This document shows, in pieces, positions 20,944 through 29,634 of a stretch of 38,124 bases of DNA (its first letter is position 1; every line of letters begins with the position of its first letter). This DNA is from JAWLHJ01 sp040904945. GTDB lineage: Bacteria; Gemmatimonadota; Gemmatimonadetes; Longimicrobiales; Gaopeijiaceae. The position numbers and the translations under genes were made by a program. Below the pieces are notes generated by a model. That model searched no databases, was not told the DNA's origin, and saw only the letters and a list, made by a program, of their open reading frames with translations. Where the stretch lies: NCBI GenBank assembly GCA_040904945.1, contig JBBDSM010000078.1, forward strand, positions 1 through 38,124. The letters run 5' to 3'.

Positions 20944-23838
20944 ATGACCGGTATTAATGCGCACATGCGCTTTAGCAGGCTCTGCTTCGACATCCGACGG
21001 GTGGTGAACGGATTCCGGACGGCTTCACTGACCCTGTTGCTTCTCGGAGGCTCAGGGCTTCCGGAGCGCGTCGCCGCGCAGGCCGGTGCCGGCTCCGTGA
21101 GGCTGGAGGGCACGGTGCTCTCTCAGGGAGCCGGGCCCATCGAGGGGGTGCGGGTGACGTTCCGTCCCGGAGACCTCATCGCCACATCGGGGGCCGACGG
21201 CGCCTTCGAGCTGCGCGTCCCCGCCGGCCGTGCCGGCACCCTGACCTTCGCCCACCCCGGGCACTTCGCAGAGGAGCGCGCCATCCCCGCGATGCAGGCC
21301 GGAACGACGACGCGCGTCGCCATCACGCTCGCCGCCGTCTACGACGTCGATGCGCTCAGGGTCGTAACGCCACGCCAGCGGCCGCTCCTGAACACCGACG
21401 ACGCGGAGACCGGCGGTACCGTCGAGCCGTACGAACTGCGGGCGCTTCCGACCGAGGCGCGGCAGCCGCTCAACCTCGCTTTCAGCGTCCCGGGCGTGTC
21501 GCAGGCCACCGGCTTCTTCGGAGACGCGCCGCCGCTCACGATCCACGGCGACAACGCGCTGTACACGCAGTACACCATGGACGGGCTCGACAACAACGAG
21601 GGCTTTCTTGGTGGGCCTCGGGTGCAGCTCCCGCTGGCCGGGCTCGAGCGCCTCACGGTGCACGCCGGGGCGTACCGGCCGGCGTTCGGCCGTACCACCA
21701 ACGGCGTCGTGGACGTCGAGACCAGGGCCGGCGGCAGCGAGTGGTCCGGGGAGCTGTTCGTGGTGAACCGTCCGGGCACGCCCATCGACGCCAGCCCGAA
21801 GTTCACGCCAGCGGGCGTCGATCCCGAGGGCTTCGAGCGCACCCAGTTCGGCGGCGCCGTCGGTGGCCCTGTCGTGTCCGATCGAACCTTCGTGTTCGGC
21901 GCGCTGGAGTACACGAGCGAGCAGGAAGACCGCATTGGCTCGACGGCGCGCACGGCGTTCATCGGGACCGAAGAGCGCGAGACCTGGAAGGCGTTCGCCC
22001 GGGTGGATCAGGGCTGGTCGCCGAGCCAGACGACCACGCTCCGGTTCGCGCTCAGCGACGAGCGACGAAAGGGGCAGGGCGGGGGGGTGATCGTGCCGGA
22101 GGCGGACATCACCACACGGCGTATCGGGAGCCTCACCAACGCCACGCACCGTACTTCGCTCCGTGCCGGTCGCGCCTCCAACGAGCTCTCGTTCCAGGTG
22201 GGCACGTTCGTGTGGGATTTCCCCCCGACGGCCAGTGATCTGGAGACCCCTCGGGTCGAGATCCGTTCGCCGGACGGCGTGACCCAGGCGATCGTGGGCT
22301 CGAGCAACTTCATCTTCGACGAGTCGGAGCTGCAACTGCAGCTCAAGGAGCTCTTCGAGGCGCGACTCGGTGACGCGCATACGCTCCGTGCCGGCTTCGA
22401 CGTCGTGCGATCCTCGTTCGAGCTACTCGGCGCGAACACGAATCCGCAGGGCGCCTACGTCGTCGTCGACGAGGGCAACATCGACGCCTCGGGCGCGTTC
22501 CTGTCCATCACGGACGTTCCGGCGGACGTCCGCGTCTTCAGCTATACCATCGACGCCAACCCGCAGCAGGTCGATCTGACGCAGACGCTCTGGAGTGCCT
22601 TCGTAGAGGATCGGTGGCGAGTGAGCCCGTCGCTCACCGTCCAGGCCGGACTCCGCTGGGACTACGACGACATCACCTCCCGCGGCGAGAGCGACGCCGA
22701 TCTGGACAACGTCCAGCCGCGAGCGTCGTTCAACTGGTTCGCCACACCGGAGAGCGTGGTGCGCGGTGGATGGGGGCTCTACACCGGCAAGTTTCCGTAC
22801 GCGGTGTACTCCGATGCCGTGCAGTTCGGTGAGGAAGGGAATGCCGTCGTCACCTTCACCGAGGGGACCGCGTTCCCGCCCCCGGCGTTCGGTGAGGGCC
22901 CATCGGCCGCCGACGTACAGGCGCTGGCGGGCGACCTCCCACCTCGGGAAGTGCGTCGGATGTTCGCGCGGGGTCTGGAGCAACCCTACGCATCCCAGGC
23001 TTCCCTGGGGTACCAGCGTCGCTTCGGGGATCTCTGGAGCACCTCGGTCGATGGCGTCTGGGTAGAGACCCGGAACCTGCCGAGGTCGTGGGACATGAAC
23101 CCCATCGACCGCCGGCTCCAGCCCGGGGACACCATCGACCGTAGCCCGGAGTTCGGGGACGCGTTCCGGCCCGTCGAGCCGACGCCGGGGGGATTCCGGC
23201 GGCTCACCACCACGGATTCCGGCGGCGAGAGCCGCTACCTCGGACTCCACACCACGGTGCGGCGCTTGCTCTCGGACGGGTTCGGCATCGAAGCTACGTG
23301 GGTCTGGTCCAAAACCGAGAACGATACGGAGGACATCAACTTCCATGCGACGCAGGGGAACGACTTCGACGCCGAATGGGCATCCGCGGTGAACGACCGC
23401 CGCCATCAGGTGACCGCCCGCACCGTGTGGACGCCTCTCGACGGCCTCGAGATGGCGACGGTCTTGGATTGGCAGACCGGCACGCCCATCAACCGGATCG
23501 CGTTTCAGCGTGACCTGGACGGCTCCGGCGGCATCTTCGGCAACGGGTTCCTGGGGAACCACGACCGGTTCCCCGGTATCGCACGCAACGGCGAGCGGCT
23601 CCCGCATGCCTGGCAGATCAACCTGAGCGCTGCCTACGACCTGCCCGTCGGCGAAGGGCGAGTCGGACTCAGGGCCGAGGCGTTCAACGTGCTCAACCGC
23701 ACGAACTTCACCGGCTTTGCGAACGGGATTCCCGGCGGGGGGCCGAGGACGCAGGTCGGTTGGCCCGGAGACGAGGTCGAGTTCACCACGGCGGCACCGC
23801 CGAGGCAGTTCCAATTCTCGGCGCGGTGGCGTTTCTGA
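20944..23838 (+). CDS. TonB-dependent receptor with N-terminal carboxypeptidase-regulatory-like domain
   Basis: About 964 residues. A signal peptide (LTLLLLGG...VAAQ) is followed by a carboxypeptidase-regulatory-like domain (GTVLSQGAGPIEGVRVTF to GHFAEERAI), a plug (PGVSQATGFFGDAPPLTIHGDN, YTMDGLDNNEG, FGRTTNGVVDVETRAGG) and a long 22-strand-type barrel ending in QFQFSARWRF with the terminal phenylalanine. It should carry a substrate across the outer membrane using TonB energy. No start has a clear ribosome binding site; ATG 20944 is used, with ATG 20965 and 20929 as alternatives. The next gene, an ABC lipoprotein, begins inside or just after its 3' end, so the two act together. The 231 bases upstream hold no riboswitch I recognise. 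Confidence 0.92.
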   Translation: MTGINAHMRFSRLCFDIRRVVNGFRTASLTLLLLGGSGLPERVAAQAGAGSVRLEGTVLSQGAGPIEGVRVTFRPGDLIATSGADGAFELRVPAGRAGTLTFAHPGHFAEERAIPAMQAGTTTRVAITLAAVYDVDALRVVTPRQRPLLNTDDAETGGTVEPYELRALPTEARQPLNLAFSVPGVSQATGFFGDAPPLTIHGDNALYTQYTMDGLDNNEGFLGGPRVQLPLAGLERLTVHAGAYRPAFGRTTNGVVDVETRAGGSEWSGELFVVNRPGTPIDASPKFTPAGVDPEGFERTQFGGAVGGPVVSDRTFVFGALEYTSEQEDRIGSTARTAFIGTEERETWKAFARVDQGWSPSQTTTLRFALSDERRKGQGGGVIVPEADITTRRIGSLTNATHRTSLRAGRASNELSFQVGTFVWDFPPTASDLETPRVEIRSPDGVTQAIVGSSNFIFDESELQLQLKELFEARLGDAHTLRAGFDVVRSSFELLGANTNPQGAYVVVDEGNIDASGAFLSITDVPADVRVFSYTIDANPQQVDLTQTLWSAFVEDRWRVSPSLTVQAGLRWDYDDITSRGESDADLDNVQPRASFNWFATPESVVRGGWGLYTGKFPYAVYSDAVQFGEEGNAVVTFTEGTAFPPPAFGEGPSAADVQALAGDLPPREVRRMFARGLEQPYASQASLGYQRRFGDLWSTSVDGVWVETRNLPRSWDMNPIDRRLQPGDTIDRSPEFGDAFRPVEPTPGGFRRLTTTDSGGESRYLGLHTTVRRLLSDGFGIEATWVWSKTENDTEDINFHATQGNDFDAEWASAVNDRRHQVTARTVWTPLDGLEMATVLDWQTGTPINRIAFQRDLDGSGGIFGNGFLGNHDRFPGIARNGERLPHAWQINLSAAYDLPVGEGRVGLRAEAFNVLNRTNFTGFANGIPGGGPRTQVGWPGDEVEFTTAAPPRQFQFSARWRF

Positions 23839-25055
23839 GGACGATGGCGGCTCTGCTCGGCGTGCTCGCGCTGACGGTGGCCTGCGGGACTGACGGAGCG
23901 AGGTCGCCCGACGCGGTGACGCTTGCGGAGCTCCCGTGGGACAGCGTGGTGGAGCGGGCGCGCGGCTCGGATGTCGTGTGGCGCATGTGGCGGGGAGATC
24001 CCGCCATCAACGCTTACGTCGACGACTGGGTCGCCCCCCGGCTGGAGGAGCGATACGGCATCCGGCTCAGGGCTACCCAGGGGCAAGGGGCGGAGCTCGT
24101 CAACGCCCTGGTGGTGGAACGGGAAGCGGGCGCTCGCGGCGTCGGCGATCTGGTGTGGATCAACGGCGAGACGTTCCACAATCTCATGCAGGAGTCGCTC
24201 CTCCAGGGACCGTGGGCCCATCGGATCCCAGCCGCCGAGCTCGTCGACAGCGCGTCCGCCATCGTCATGCGGGACTTCGAGCAGGATCTGGCGGGCTTCG
24301 AGTCTCCCTGGGGCCGGGTCCAGTTCAGCCTCATCTACGACACGCTGCGCACCCCGGAACCGCCTCGCACCGTCGAGGAGCTCGGCCGCTGGATCGACCG
24401 GAATCCGGGACGCTTCACCCACGACCAGTCCTTCACGGGGATCACCTTCCTGAAGGGGCTGATGTACGCCCTCGGGGGCGGCGTCGACGAGTTCCGCGGC
24501 GGCTTCGACCAAGAAGCGTATCTGTCTGGGCGGGATACGCTCTTCGGCTGGCTTCGCGCGCGAACACCGCACTTCTGGCGGGAGGGACGCGTCTATCCGT
24601 CGGGCGTCGCGGACCTCCATCGTCTCTTCGCCAACGGCGAGGTCGACTTCTCGATGTCGAACAATCACAACGAGGCGGTGACCAAGGCGCGCCAGGGTGT
24701 GCTGCCGGCATCCGCCCGGGCTCTGGTGCTCCGGGACGGCACCATCGCGAACGCGCATTACGTGGGGATACCGTTCAACGCGCCGAACCCCGCCGGAGCC
24801 ATGGTCGTCGCGAATTTCCTGCTGTCTCCCGAGGCTCAGCTCGAGAAGGATCGTCCCGACGTCTGGGGCGACGGGTCGGTGCTGGCCATCGAGCGGCTGC
24901 CCGCCGAGTGGCGGGCGCGCTTCGAGGCCACCGAGCGTGATCCGAGAGCGGTGCCCATGGATACGCTGACCCGCTACGCCAGGCCGGAGGTCGCACCCGA
25001 GTATCACGAGCGGCTTCAGGCGGATTGGCGTACGCTGATCCGTGCCGGAGGATGA
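23826..25055 (+). CDS. ABC importer solute-binding lipoprotein, YnjB-like
   Basis: A roughly 409-residue lipoprotein (lipobox LTVAC). GTG 23826 gives an n-region with arginine and overlaps the receptor's 3' end by 13 bases; ATG 23844 gives a shorter, uncharged n-region but has GAGG close by. The fold is a type-2 periplasmic binding protein with the YnjB-like segments DLVWINGETFHNL, WGRVQFSLIYDT, RFTHDQSFTGITFLKGL and SMSNNHNEAV, and a C-terminal VGIPFNAPNPAGAMVVANFLLSPEAQ. YnjB is the binding protein of an Escherichia coli importer of uncertain substrate (thiamine or a polyamine has been proposed). The stop overlaps the start of the first permease. Confidence 0.87.
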   Translation: MAFLRTMAALLGVLALTVACGTDGARSPDAVTLAELPWDSVVERARGSDVVWRMWRGDPAINAYVDDWVAPRLEERYGIRLRATQGQGAELVNALVVEREAGARGVGDLVWINGETFHNLMQESLLQGPWAHRIPAAELVDSASAIVMRDFEQDLAGFESPWGRVQFSLIYDTLRTPEPPRTVEELGRWIDRNPGRFTHDQSFTGITFLKGLMYALGGGVDEFRGGFDQEAYLSGRDTLFGWLRARTPHFWREGRVYPSGVADLHRLFANGEVDFSMSNNHNEAVTKARQGVLPASARALVLRDGTIANAHYVGIPFNAPNPAGAMVVANFLLSPEAQLEKDRPDVWGDGSVLAIERLPAEWRARFEATERDPRAVPMDTLTRYARPEVAPEYHERLQADWRTLIRAGG

Positions 25056-25921
25056 CCAGGCCGTCGGAGAAGTCCTTCGGGATCGCCGCGGCCCTGGTGC
25101 TGGCCGCACCGGTGGTGGTGGGGACGGGCTATGCCACCGCAGCCGCCTTGGGTCTGGCGGGCGCCGGCGCGACCGGACAGGCTTCGCTCGATCGTGCGGT
25201 CGCGGTGCTGACCGACCCGGTCGTCTGGGGCGGCACGCTCTGGATCCTGTGGGTGGCGGCCGCATCGACCGTCCTGTCTGCGGCCATCGCCATCGCCATC
25301 GCCGTCACCTTCAGGGGAGCCGGTCGTCTGGACGCCCTTGGGCGAACGCTCGCGGTCCTGCCGTTGCCGGTTCCTCATCTGGTCGCGGCCGTGGGCGGGC
25401 TCCTCGTGCTGGGCCAGAGCGGCCTCATCGCCCGGGTCGCCTTCCATCTCGGCTTCATCGACGGGCCGGCCGCGATGCCGGCGCTCGTGTACGACCCTGC
25501 GGGTATCGGGCTGGTGCTTGCACTGACGTGGAAGGAGGTGCCCTTCCTCACGCTCGTCGCCGTGTCCGTGCTCGCCACCCGCGGTGACGCGCTCGAGAGG
25601 ACGGCGCGGGGATTGGGTGCGGGGCGACGCGACGTGTTCTGGCGTGTGACGTGGCCGGTGCTCTGGAGGGGACTGATGCCCGCGGCCGTGGCCGTGTTCA
25701 CGTTCGTCGCCGGTAGCTACGAGGCGGCCGTGATCCTGGCACCGAGCGATCCGCTGGCGCTTCCGGTGCTGACCTGGGAGCGCTTCGTCGATGCGGGGCT
25801 GGGGCAGCGGGCCGACGCGTACGTGCTCGCGCTGTTGGGATTCGGAATCGCGTTGGCGGCCGTCGCCGTCCATGAATGGGTGAGAGCTCGTATCGGGCTT
25901 CTGGATGGGGGGTCGGCGTGA
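25052..25921 (+). CDS. ABC importer permease 1 (YnjC N-terminal half-like)
   Basis: A 289-residue inner-membrane protein starting at ATG 25052, overlapping the binding-protein stop as ATGA and preceded by GGAG. Six or seven helices are visible (for example VLAAPVVVGTGYATAAALGLAG, LWILWVAAASTVLSAAIAIAIAV, LLVLGQSGLIARVAFHLGF, GLMPAAVAVFTFVAGSYEAAVIL). The permease coupling loop is DALERTARGLGAGRRDVFWRVTWPVL, with the EAA-type helix that docks to the ATPase. In E. coli YnjC the two permease halves are fused; here they are separate genes. Operon with the genes on both sides. Confidence 0.9.
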   Translation: MTRPSEKSFGIAAALVLAAPVVVGTGYATAAALGLAGAGATGQASLDRAVAVLTDPVVWGGTLWILWVAAASTVLSAAIAIAIAVTFRGAGRLDALGRTLAVLPLPVPHLVAAVGGLLVLGQSGLIARVAFHLGFIDGPAAMPALVYDPAGIGLVLALTWKEVPFLTLVAVSVLATRGDALERTARGLGAGRRDVFWRVTWPVLWRGLMPAAVAVFTFVAGSYEAAVILAPSDPLALPVLTWERFVDAGLGQRADAYVLALLGFGIALAAVAVHEWVRARIGLLDGGSA

Positions 25922-26748
25922 GCGCCCGGGTCCGCTCCGCGCCCGGGGTCCGACCGGGGGCAGGGAGCACCTTCCGATGGTCCGTCCTCGTCGTCCTCGG
26001 TGTCTGGGCGCTCGCTCCCCTGGTGCTTCTCGTCGTGGTCTCCGCCAGTGGTGGATGGCGATTCCCCTCGCTCCTGGGGGCCGATCCCGGATTGGGCGCT
26101 TGGCGTGCGGTCGGTGCCGCGTCGGGGTCACTCTGGGCGGCGCTCGGTACCAGCACGCTGGTGGGTGTGGGCACCGGGGTGGCGGCGGCGGCGCTCGGAC
26201 TCCCCCTCGGTCGTGCATTGTCCAATCTCCGGGGCGCATGGCGGATCGTCGGCGCGGGGTGCGCGTTCATGCCCGTTGCGGCTCCTCCCCTGGCCCTGGG
26301 TGTCGGACTCCAGTACAGCTTTCTGCGCATGGACCTCGGCGGCGGCGTGGCGGGGGTCATCCTGGCGCATCTGATTCCTGCGCTGGGGTACACGTCGCTC
26401 TTCTTCCTGGGGGTGTTCGCGGTGTTCGACCGTGAGATCGAGAGCGAGGCCCGGCGCCTCGGAGCGGATGCCTGGCAGGTGCTGACCCGCGTCACGCTGC
26501 CCCTGCTGCGACGTCCGCTGGCCGAGGCCTTCGTGCTCGGATTCCTGGTGTCGTGGGCCCAGGTCCCGCTCACCCTGCTCGTGGGACAGGGGCAGGTTCG
26601 AACGTTGACCGTGCAGGTGCTCTCGTGGGTTCAGGCGGGCCAGGATCCTCTGGCCGCCGCCGGGGCCGTGTTGCTCGTCGTGCCTCCTCTCCTGCTCATG
26701 GGCGGAGCGTCGCTGGCCTTCCAGAGGGCGCAGGTGGTGGCCCCGTGA
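25918..26748 (+). CDS. ABC importer permease 2 (YnjC C-terminal half-like)
   Basis: A 276-residue permease starting at GTG 25918, overlapping the previous stop by four bases (GTGA). Helices include WSVLVVLGVWALAPLVLLVVVSA, ALGTSTLVGVGTGVAAAALGL, AGVILAHLIPALGYTSLFFLGVFAVF and LGFLVSWAQVPLTLLVG. The ATPase-coupling motif is EARRLGADAWQVLTRVTLPLL. It pairs with permease 1 to form the channel. It ends as GTGA over the start of the ATPase gene, so the whole importer is translationally chained. Confidence 0.9.
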   Translation: MSARVRSAPGVRPGAGSTFRWSVLVVLGVWALAPLVLLVVVSASGGWRFPSLLGADPGLGAWRAVGAASGSLWAALGTSTLVGVGTGVAAAALGLPLGRALSNLRGAWRIVGAGCAFMPVAAPPLALGVGLQYSFLRMDLGGGVAGVILAHLIPALGYTSLFFLGVFAVFDREIESEARRLGADAWQVLTRVTLPLLRRPLAEAFVLGFLVSWAQVPLTLLVGQGQVRTLTVQVLSWVQAGQDPLAAAGAVLLVVPPLLLMGGASLAFQRAQVVAP

Positions 26749-27890
26749 GCGCCCTGGTCGTCGACGCCCTGGACGTGCCGTTCGGAGACGCCGCCGGGCT
26801 CACGGACGTCTCGTTCCGGGTCCGGTCCGGAGAACGCCTCGTCGTCGTCGGAGCGTCGGGTGCCGGCAAGACCAGCCTCCTCGGTGCGTTGGCCGGATTC
26901 GTGAGCCCTTCCGGTGGGCGCATTGAGATGGATGGGCACGATGTGGCTTCGAGGCCGCCGGAGCGTCGGCCCTGCGTGCTCCTGACCCAGACGCCGCTCC
27001 TCTTTCCCCATCTGACCGTGTTCGAGAACGTGGCGTTTCCGCTCAGGGTCCGGCGCGTCGTCGGGCGAGACGTTCGAGCGAGGGTCGACGCCGCCCTCGC
27101 TGCGGTGCGCCTCGAAAGCTTCGGTGACCGACGCCCGGCGACCCTCTCGGGGGGACAGGCGCGTCGTGTGGCTCTAGCCCGTGCCATGGTGTCTCGGCCG
27201 AAGATCCTCCTCCTGGACGAGCCGCTGGCGGCGTTGGATCCGTCGCTGCGGGAAAGCATGCGCCGGATGATTCTGCAGATGCACGCCGACTATCGTCCCG
27301 CCCTGGTGATGGTCACCCACGATCTCGCCGAGGCGGGCCGCGTGGCCGACCGGATCGGTGTGCTCGTGGGTGGCGGGCTCGAGCAGATCGGCACGCCGGA
27401 GGAGGTGTTCCGCAGGCCCGCGACGCTGCAGGTCGCCCGGTTCATCGGTCTGCGGAACGAGCTGGTGGGCGAGGTGCGTTCCGGCACCCAGCTCGTGGTG
27501 GGTGAAGTCCGGCTGTCGTTGCCAGGCTGCCGAAGCCCCCGTCCCGAGACGGGGATGGGCGAAGGTCCGCGCGACCGGCTGCCCGTGAGCCTCGTGTTCG
27601 GCGTCCAAGGGGCGCGGCTGGTACCAGACGGCTGCCCGGCGTCCTACCCCGTGGACCGGATTCCGGCGCGTGTGGAGTCGGTACTCCATGCTCCCGAGGG
27701 CACAACGGCTCGCCTGACGACGGACCACGGCCCCGTGGAGGTGCGCGTCGATACGGCGGAAGTACCAGCGGCGGGAACGGCCGTCCAGCTTCAGATACGC
27801 CTCGACGAGGCTCACGTCTTCGAACGATCTTCCGGTTCCCGCTTCGGTGCGCGCCCGGGGTTGGACGGCGGGGGACTGCACCGAGCGTAA
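26745..27890 (+). CDS. ABC importer ATP-binding protein
   Basis: A 381-residue ATPase starting with GTG 26745, overlapping permease 2 by four bases. Walker A GASGAGKT at 36-43, Q-loop in LTQTPLLFPHLT, signature LSGGQ at 133-137, Walker B ILLLDEP at 153-159 and H-loop MVTHDLAEA are all intact. After about residue 240 a TOBE-like beta domain (LVGEVRSGTQLVVGEVRL; RVESVLHAPEGTTARL) could serve in regulation, as in the PotA/CysA group. It energises the importer formed with the three genes upstream. The last 25 residues are low-complexity. Confidence 0.93.
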   Translation: MSALVVDALDVPFGDAAGLTDVSFRVRSGERLVVVGASGAGKTSLLGALAGFVSPSGGRIEMDGHDVASRPPERRPCVLLTQTPLLFPHLTVFENVAFPLRVRRVVGRDVRARVDAALAAVRLESFGDRRPATLSGGQARRVALARAMVSRPKILLLDEPLAALDPSLRESMRRMILQMHADYRPALVMVTHDLAEAGRVADRIGVLVGGGLEQIGTPEEVFRRPATLQVARFIGLRNELVGEVRSGTQLVVGEVRLSLPGCRSPRPETGMGEGPRDRLPVSLVFGVQGARLVPDGCPASYPVDRIPARVESVLHAPEGTTARLTTDHGPVEVRVDTAEVPAAGTAVQLQIRLDEAHVFERSSGSRFGARPGLDGGGLHRA

Positions 27891-27945
27891 GCGGGCTCGG
27901 CCGCGGTCCAGGGCTGGCAGAGCACAGATGGGGAACGATGCTCGG

Positions 27946-27971
27946 GAACCGGTGCGGGCGAACTCCGGTTC
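27946..27971 (+). other. Hairpin after the ABC importer operon
   Basis: GAACCGG and CCGGTTC pair perfectly around a 12-base loop, 55 bases after the ATPase stop and 80 bases before the thioredoxin gene. There is no T run, so it is not a standard intrinsic terminator. It may protect the 3' end of the mRNA or mark the end of the operon. The remaining bases of 27891-28050 show nothing else. Confidence 0.3.
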
Positions 27972-28050
27972 GGGCCGTGAAAGGCGGGAGGCCGGAACGA
28001 CCACGTACCGCAGCCTCTGTCATACCTGCCCGACTTCCATCGGAGATGCC

Positions 28051-28368
28051 ATGATCTCGGCCACACGGCTCGCCACCGCATTCACGCTCGGCATGAGCGC
28101 ACTTCTCATCGCCTACGCTCCTGCGACGGCCCAGTCCAAGGAGGCGTTCACCCAGGAGCGCTTCGAGAGTCTGCAGGCGGAGGGTGCGTTGATCCTCATC
28201 GACGTGTTCGCCGACTGGTGCCCGACCTGCGCGGCCCAACAGGACGTCTTGACCGCGTTCCGCGCAGACATTCTCTATCGCGGCGATGAGCAGGTGTGGT
28301 TCAGCGTCGCCGAGACGCGGTCTGATCGGATCGCGAGCCAGATCCTCGCCGCTGCCGGTCGCGGATGA
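28051..28368 (+). CDS. Exported thioredoxin-like protein with an internal deletion
   Basis: A 105-residue protein. A signal peptide (LGMSALLIAYAPATAQ) precedes a thioredoxin start (FESLQAEGALILIDVFADW) with the active site C57-P-T-C60. The chain then jumps from VLTAF (70) almost directly to DILYRGDEQVWFSVAETRSDRI, which corresponds to strands 4-5 and the last helix. About 25-30 residues that normally hold strand 3, helix 3 and the cis-proline are missing. GGAG lies shortly before the ATG. It may be a minimal thioredoxin or a decayed gene. It overlaps the CcdA-like gene by four bases, an expected partner that would supply electrons to a periplasmic thioredoxin. Confidence 0.78.
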   Translation: MISATRLATAFTLGMSALLIAYAPATAQSKEAFTQERFESLQAEGALILIDVFADWCPTCAAQQDVLTAFRADILYRGDEQVWFSVAETRSDRIASQILAAAGRG

Positions 28369-29078
28369 CCCTGGAGCTCGCGGCGATTCCCCTCGCGTTC
28401 CTGTCCGGAATCCTCGGCGTCCTCTCCCCCTGCGTCTGGCCGCTGGTGCCGGTGGTCACATCCTCGGCGGCGACGGGTGGCCACGGAGGGGTCTACTACC
28501 TGGCCGGGGGATTGAGCCTGTCGTTCGCTGTCGCCGGGACGCTCGTGACCTGGCTCCTGGTGAGCACCGGTCTCGATCCGGAGCTGTTCCGATACCTTGC
28601 GGCGGGCATGATGGTGCTCGTGGCGCTAGTGCTGCTCGTGAAGAGTTTCGGCGACCGGCTCGCCTTCGCGCTTTCCTCCCTGACGGGGCGCTTCAGTGTT
28701 CCGGCCGGTGCAGAGGTTTTGTCGGCTTCTGGTCAGTTCGGGATCGGCGCCTTGCTGGGCTTCGTGTGGCTCCCCTGCGTGGGACCCACGTTGGGCGCAG
28801 CCATCGCGCTGGCTTCCCTCGGCCAGAGCTTCGGCATGGCCTTCGTCGTGATGTTGGCGTACGGCGTAGGAACGGCCGGTGTTCTTCTTGGCGCCGGAAT
28901 CCTGTCGGGTAAAGCGCTCGCCCGGTGGCGTAACGGTGCGCTGTCCGGAGGGCGTTTGGGAAAGAAGGTGCTCGGGGGAGCGCTGTTGGTCCTCGGGCTG
29001 CTGGTTTTCACCGGGGTCGACAAGGTGCTGGAGGCCCTTGCCGTCGACCTTCTCCCGGCGTGGGTGTTCATGCTGTGA
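28365..29078 (+). CDS. CcdA/DsbD-type thiol-disulfide transmembrane protein
   Basis: A 237-residue inner-membrane protein with six helices and the two conserved membrane cysteines: C23 in LSPCVWPLVP and C138 in VWLPCVGP. These are the pair that carries electrons from cytoplasmic thioredoxin across the membrane to periplasmic thiol proteins in cytochrome c maturation or disulfide repair. The ATG overlaps the thioredoxin-like stop (ATGA). The length suits the CcdA family. Only 79 bases separate it from the sigma-like gene. Confidence 0.92.
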   Translation: MTLELAAIPLAFLSGILGVLSPCVWPLVPVVTSSAATGGHGGVYYLAGGLSLSFAVAGTLVTWLLVSTGLDPELFRYLAAGMMVLVALVLLVKSFGDRLAFALSSLTGRFSVPAGAEVLSASGQFGIGALLGFVWLPCVGPTLGAAIALASLGQSFGMAFVVMLAYGVGTAGVLLGAGILSGKALARWRNGALSGGRLGKKVLGGALLVLGLLVFTGVDKVLEALAVDLLPAWVFML

Positions 29079-29157
29079 TCCTGGGAAGAACCATTCGAGC
29101 CGCTGACCGGTTGGGAACGTATAGGCCGCTGAGAACTCCCCTGAAGGTCGACTGCCC

Positions 29158-29634
29158 ATGACGCGAACCATCGAAGATCAGGTGAGCCTGGAGCTGGATA
29201 CGCTCTGGCAGGCCGCGCTCTTCCTCGCGGGTGGGGAGCCGCGAGGCGCCGAGTCCCTTCTCGTGGATACGGTCGTGGCTGCGTCGGAGGACTATCTCCG
29301 AGTGGCGATGATGGACGGCGCCAGCGATGCGGTCGAGCGGCTCATGCTGCGTCGGTTCTTCGACCATACGCCGTGGCTGCCTCAAGGTCGCGCTCTTCGC
29401 GGATCCAGGGACGTGCCGGAGGACGTGGATGACCTGCTGCGCAGCGCGGGATCCATTCCTCCCAGATCGAGAGCCGCCCTCTGGCTGGTCGTCATCCGGC
29501 GCAAGCCGTATGTGGAAGGCGCCGACATCTTGGGGATCGATGGAGAGGAGCTCCGAGGACTGCTCGAGCATCGTGAGACCCTGATGGCGGGAAGCCACCG
29601 GGTGGTGACCCGACGGAAGGAGGGCAGCCCGTGA
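29158..29634 (+). CDS. Degenerate ECF sigma factor-like protein
   Basis: A 158-residue protein. Its first half (LDTLWQAALFLAGGEPRGAESLLVDTVVAA) resembles the core-binding helices of sigma region 2, with the usual position of an aspartate/leucine-rich stretch. The second half (IPPRSRAALWLVVIRRKPYVEGADILGIDGEELRGLLEHRETLM) resembles the region 4 helix-turn-helix. It is shorter than a typical ECF sigma factor and the match is weak, so it could be a sigma factor with a diverged DNA contact or a sigma-derived regulator. The next gene overlaps it and has an anti-sigma zinc-finger, which supports the reading. Confidence 0.6.
   Translation: MTRTIEDQVSLELDTLWQAALFLAGGEPRGAESLLVDTVVAASEDYLRVAMMDGASDAVERLMLRRFFDHTPWLPQGRALRGSRDVPEDVDDLLRSAGSIPPRSRAALWLVVIRRKPYVEGADILGIDGEELRGLLEHRETLMAGSHRVVTRRKEGSP

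Noticed and set aside
29079..29157. An ECF-type promoter (GGAAC) before the sigma-like gene
   Set aside because: A GGAAC is present at 29113-29117 but no matching -10 motif lies at the right distance.
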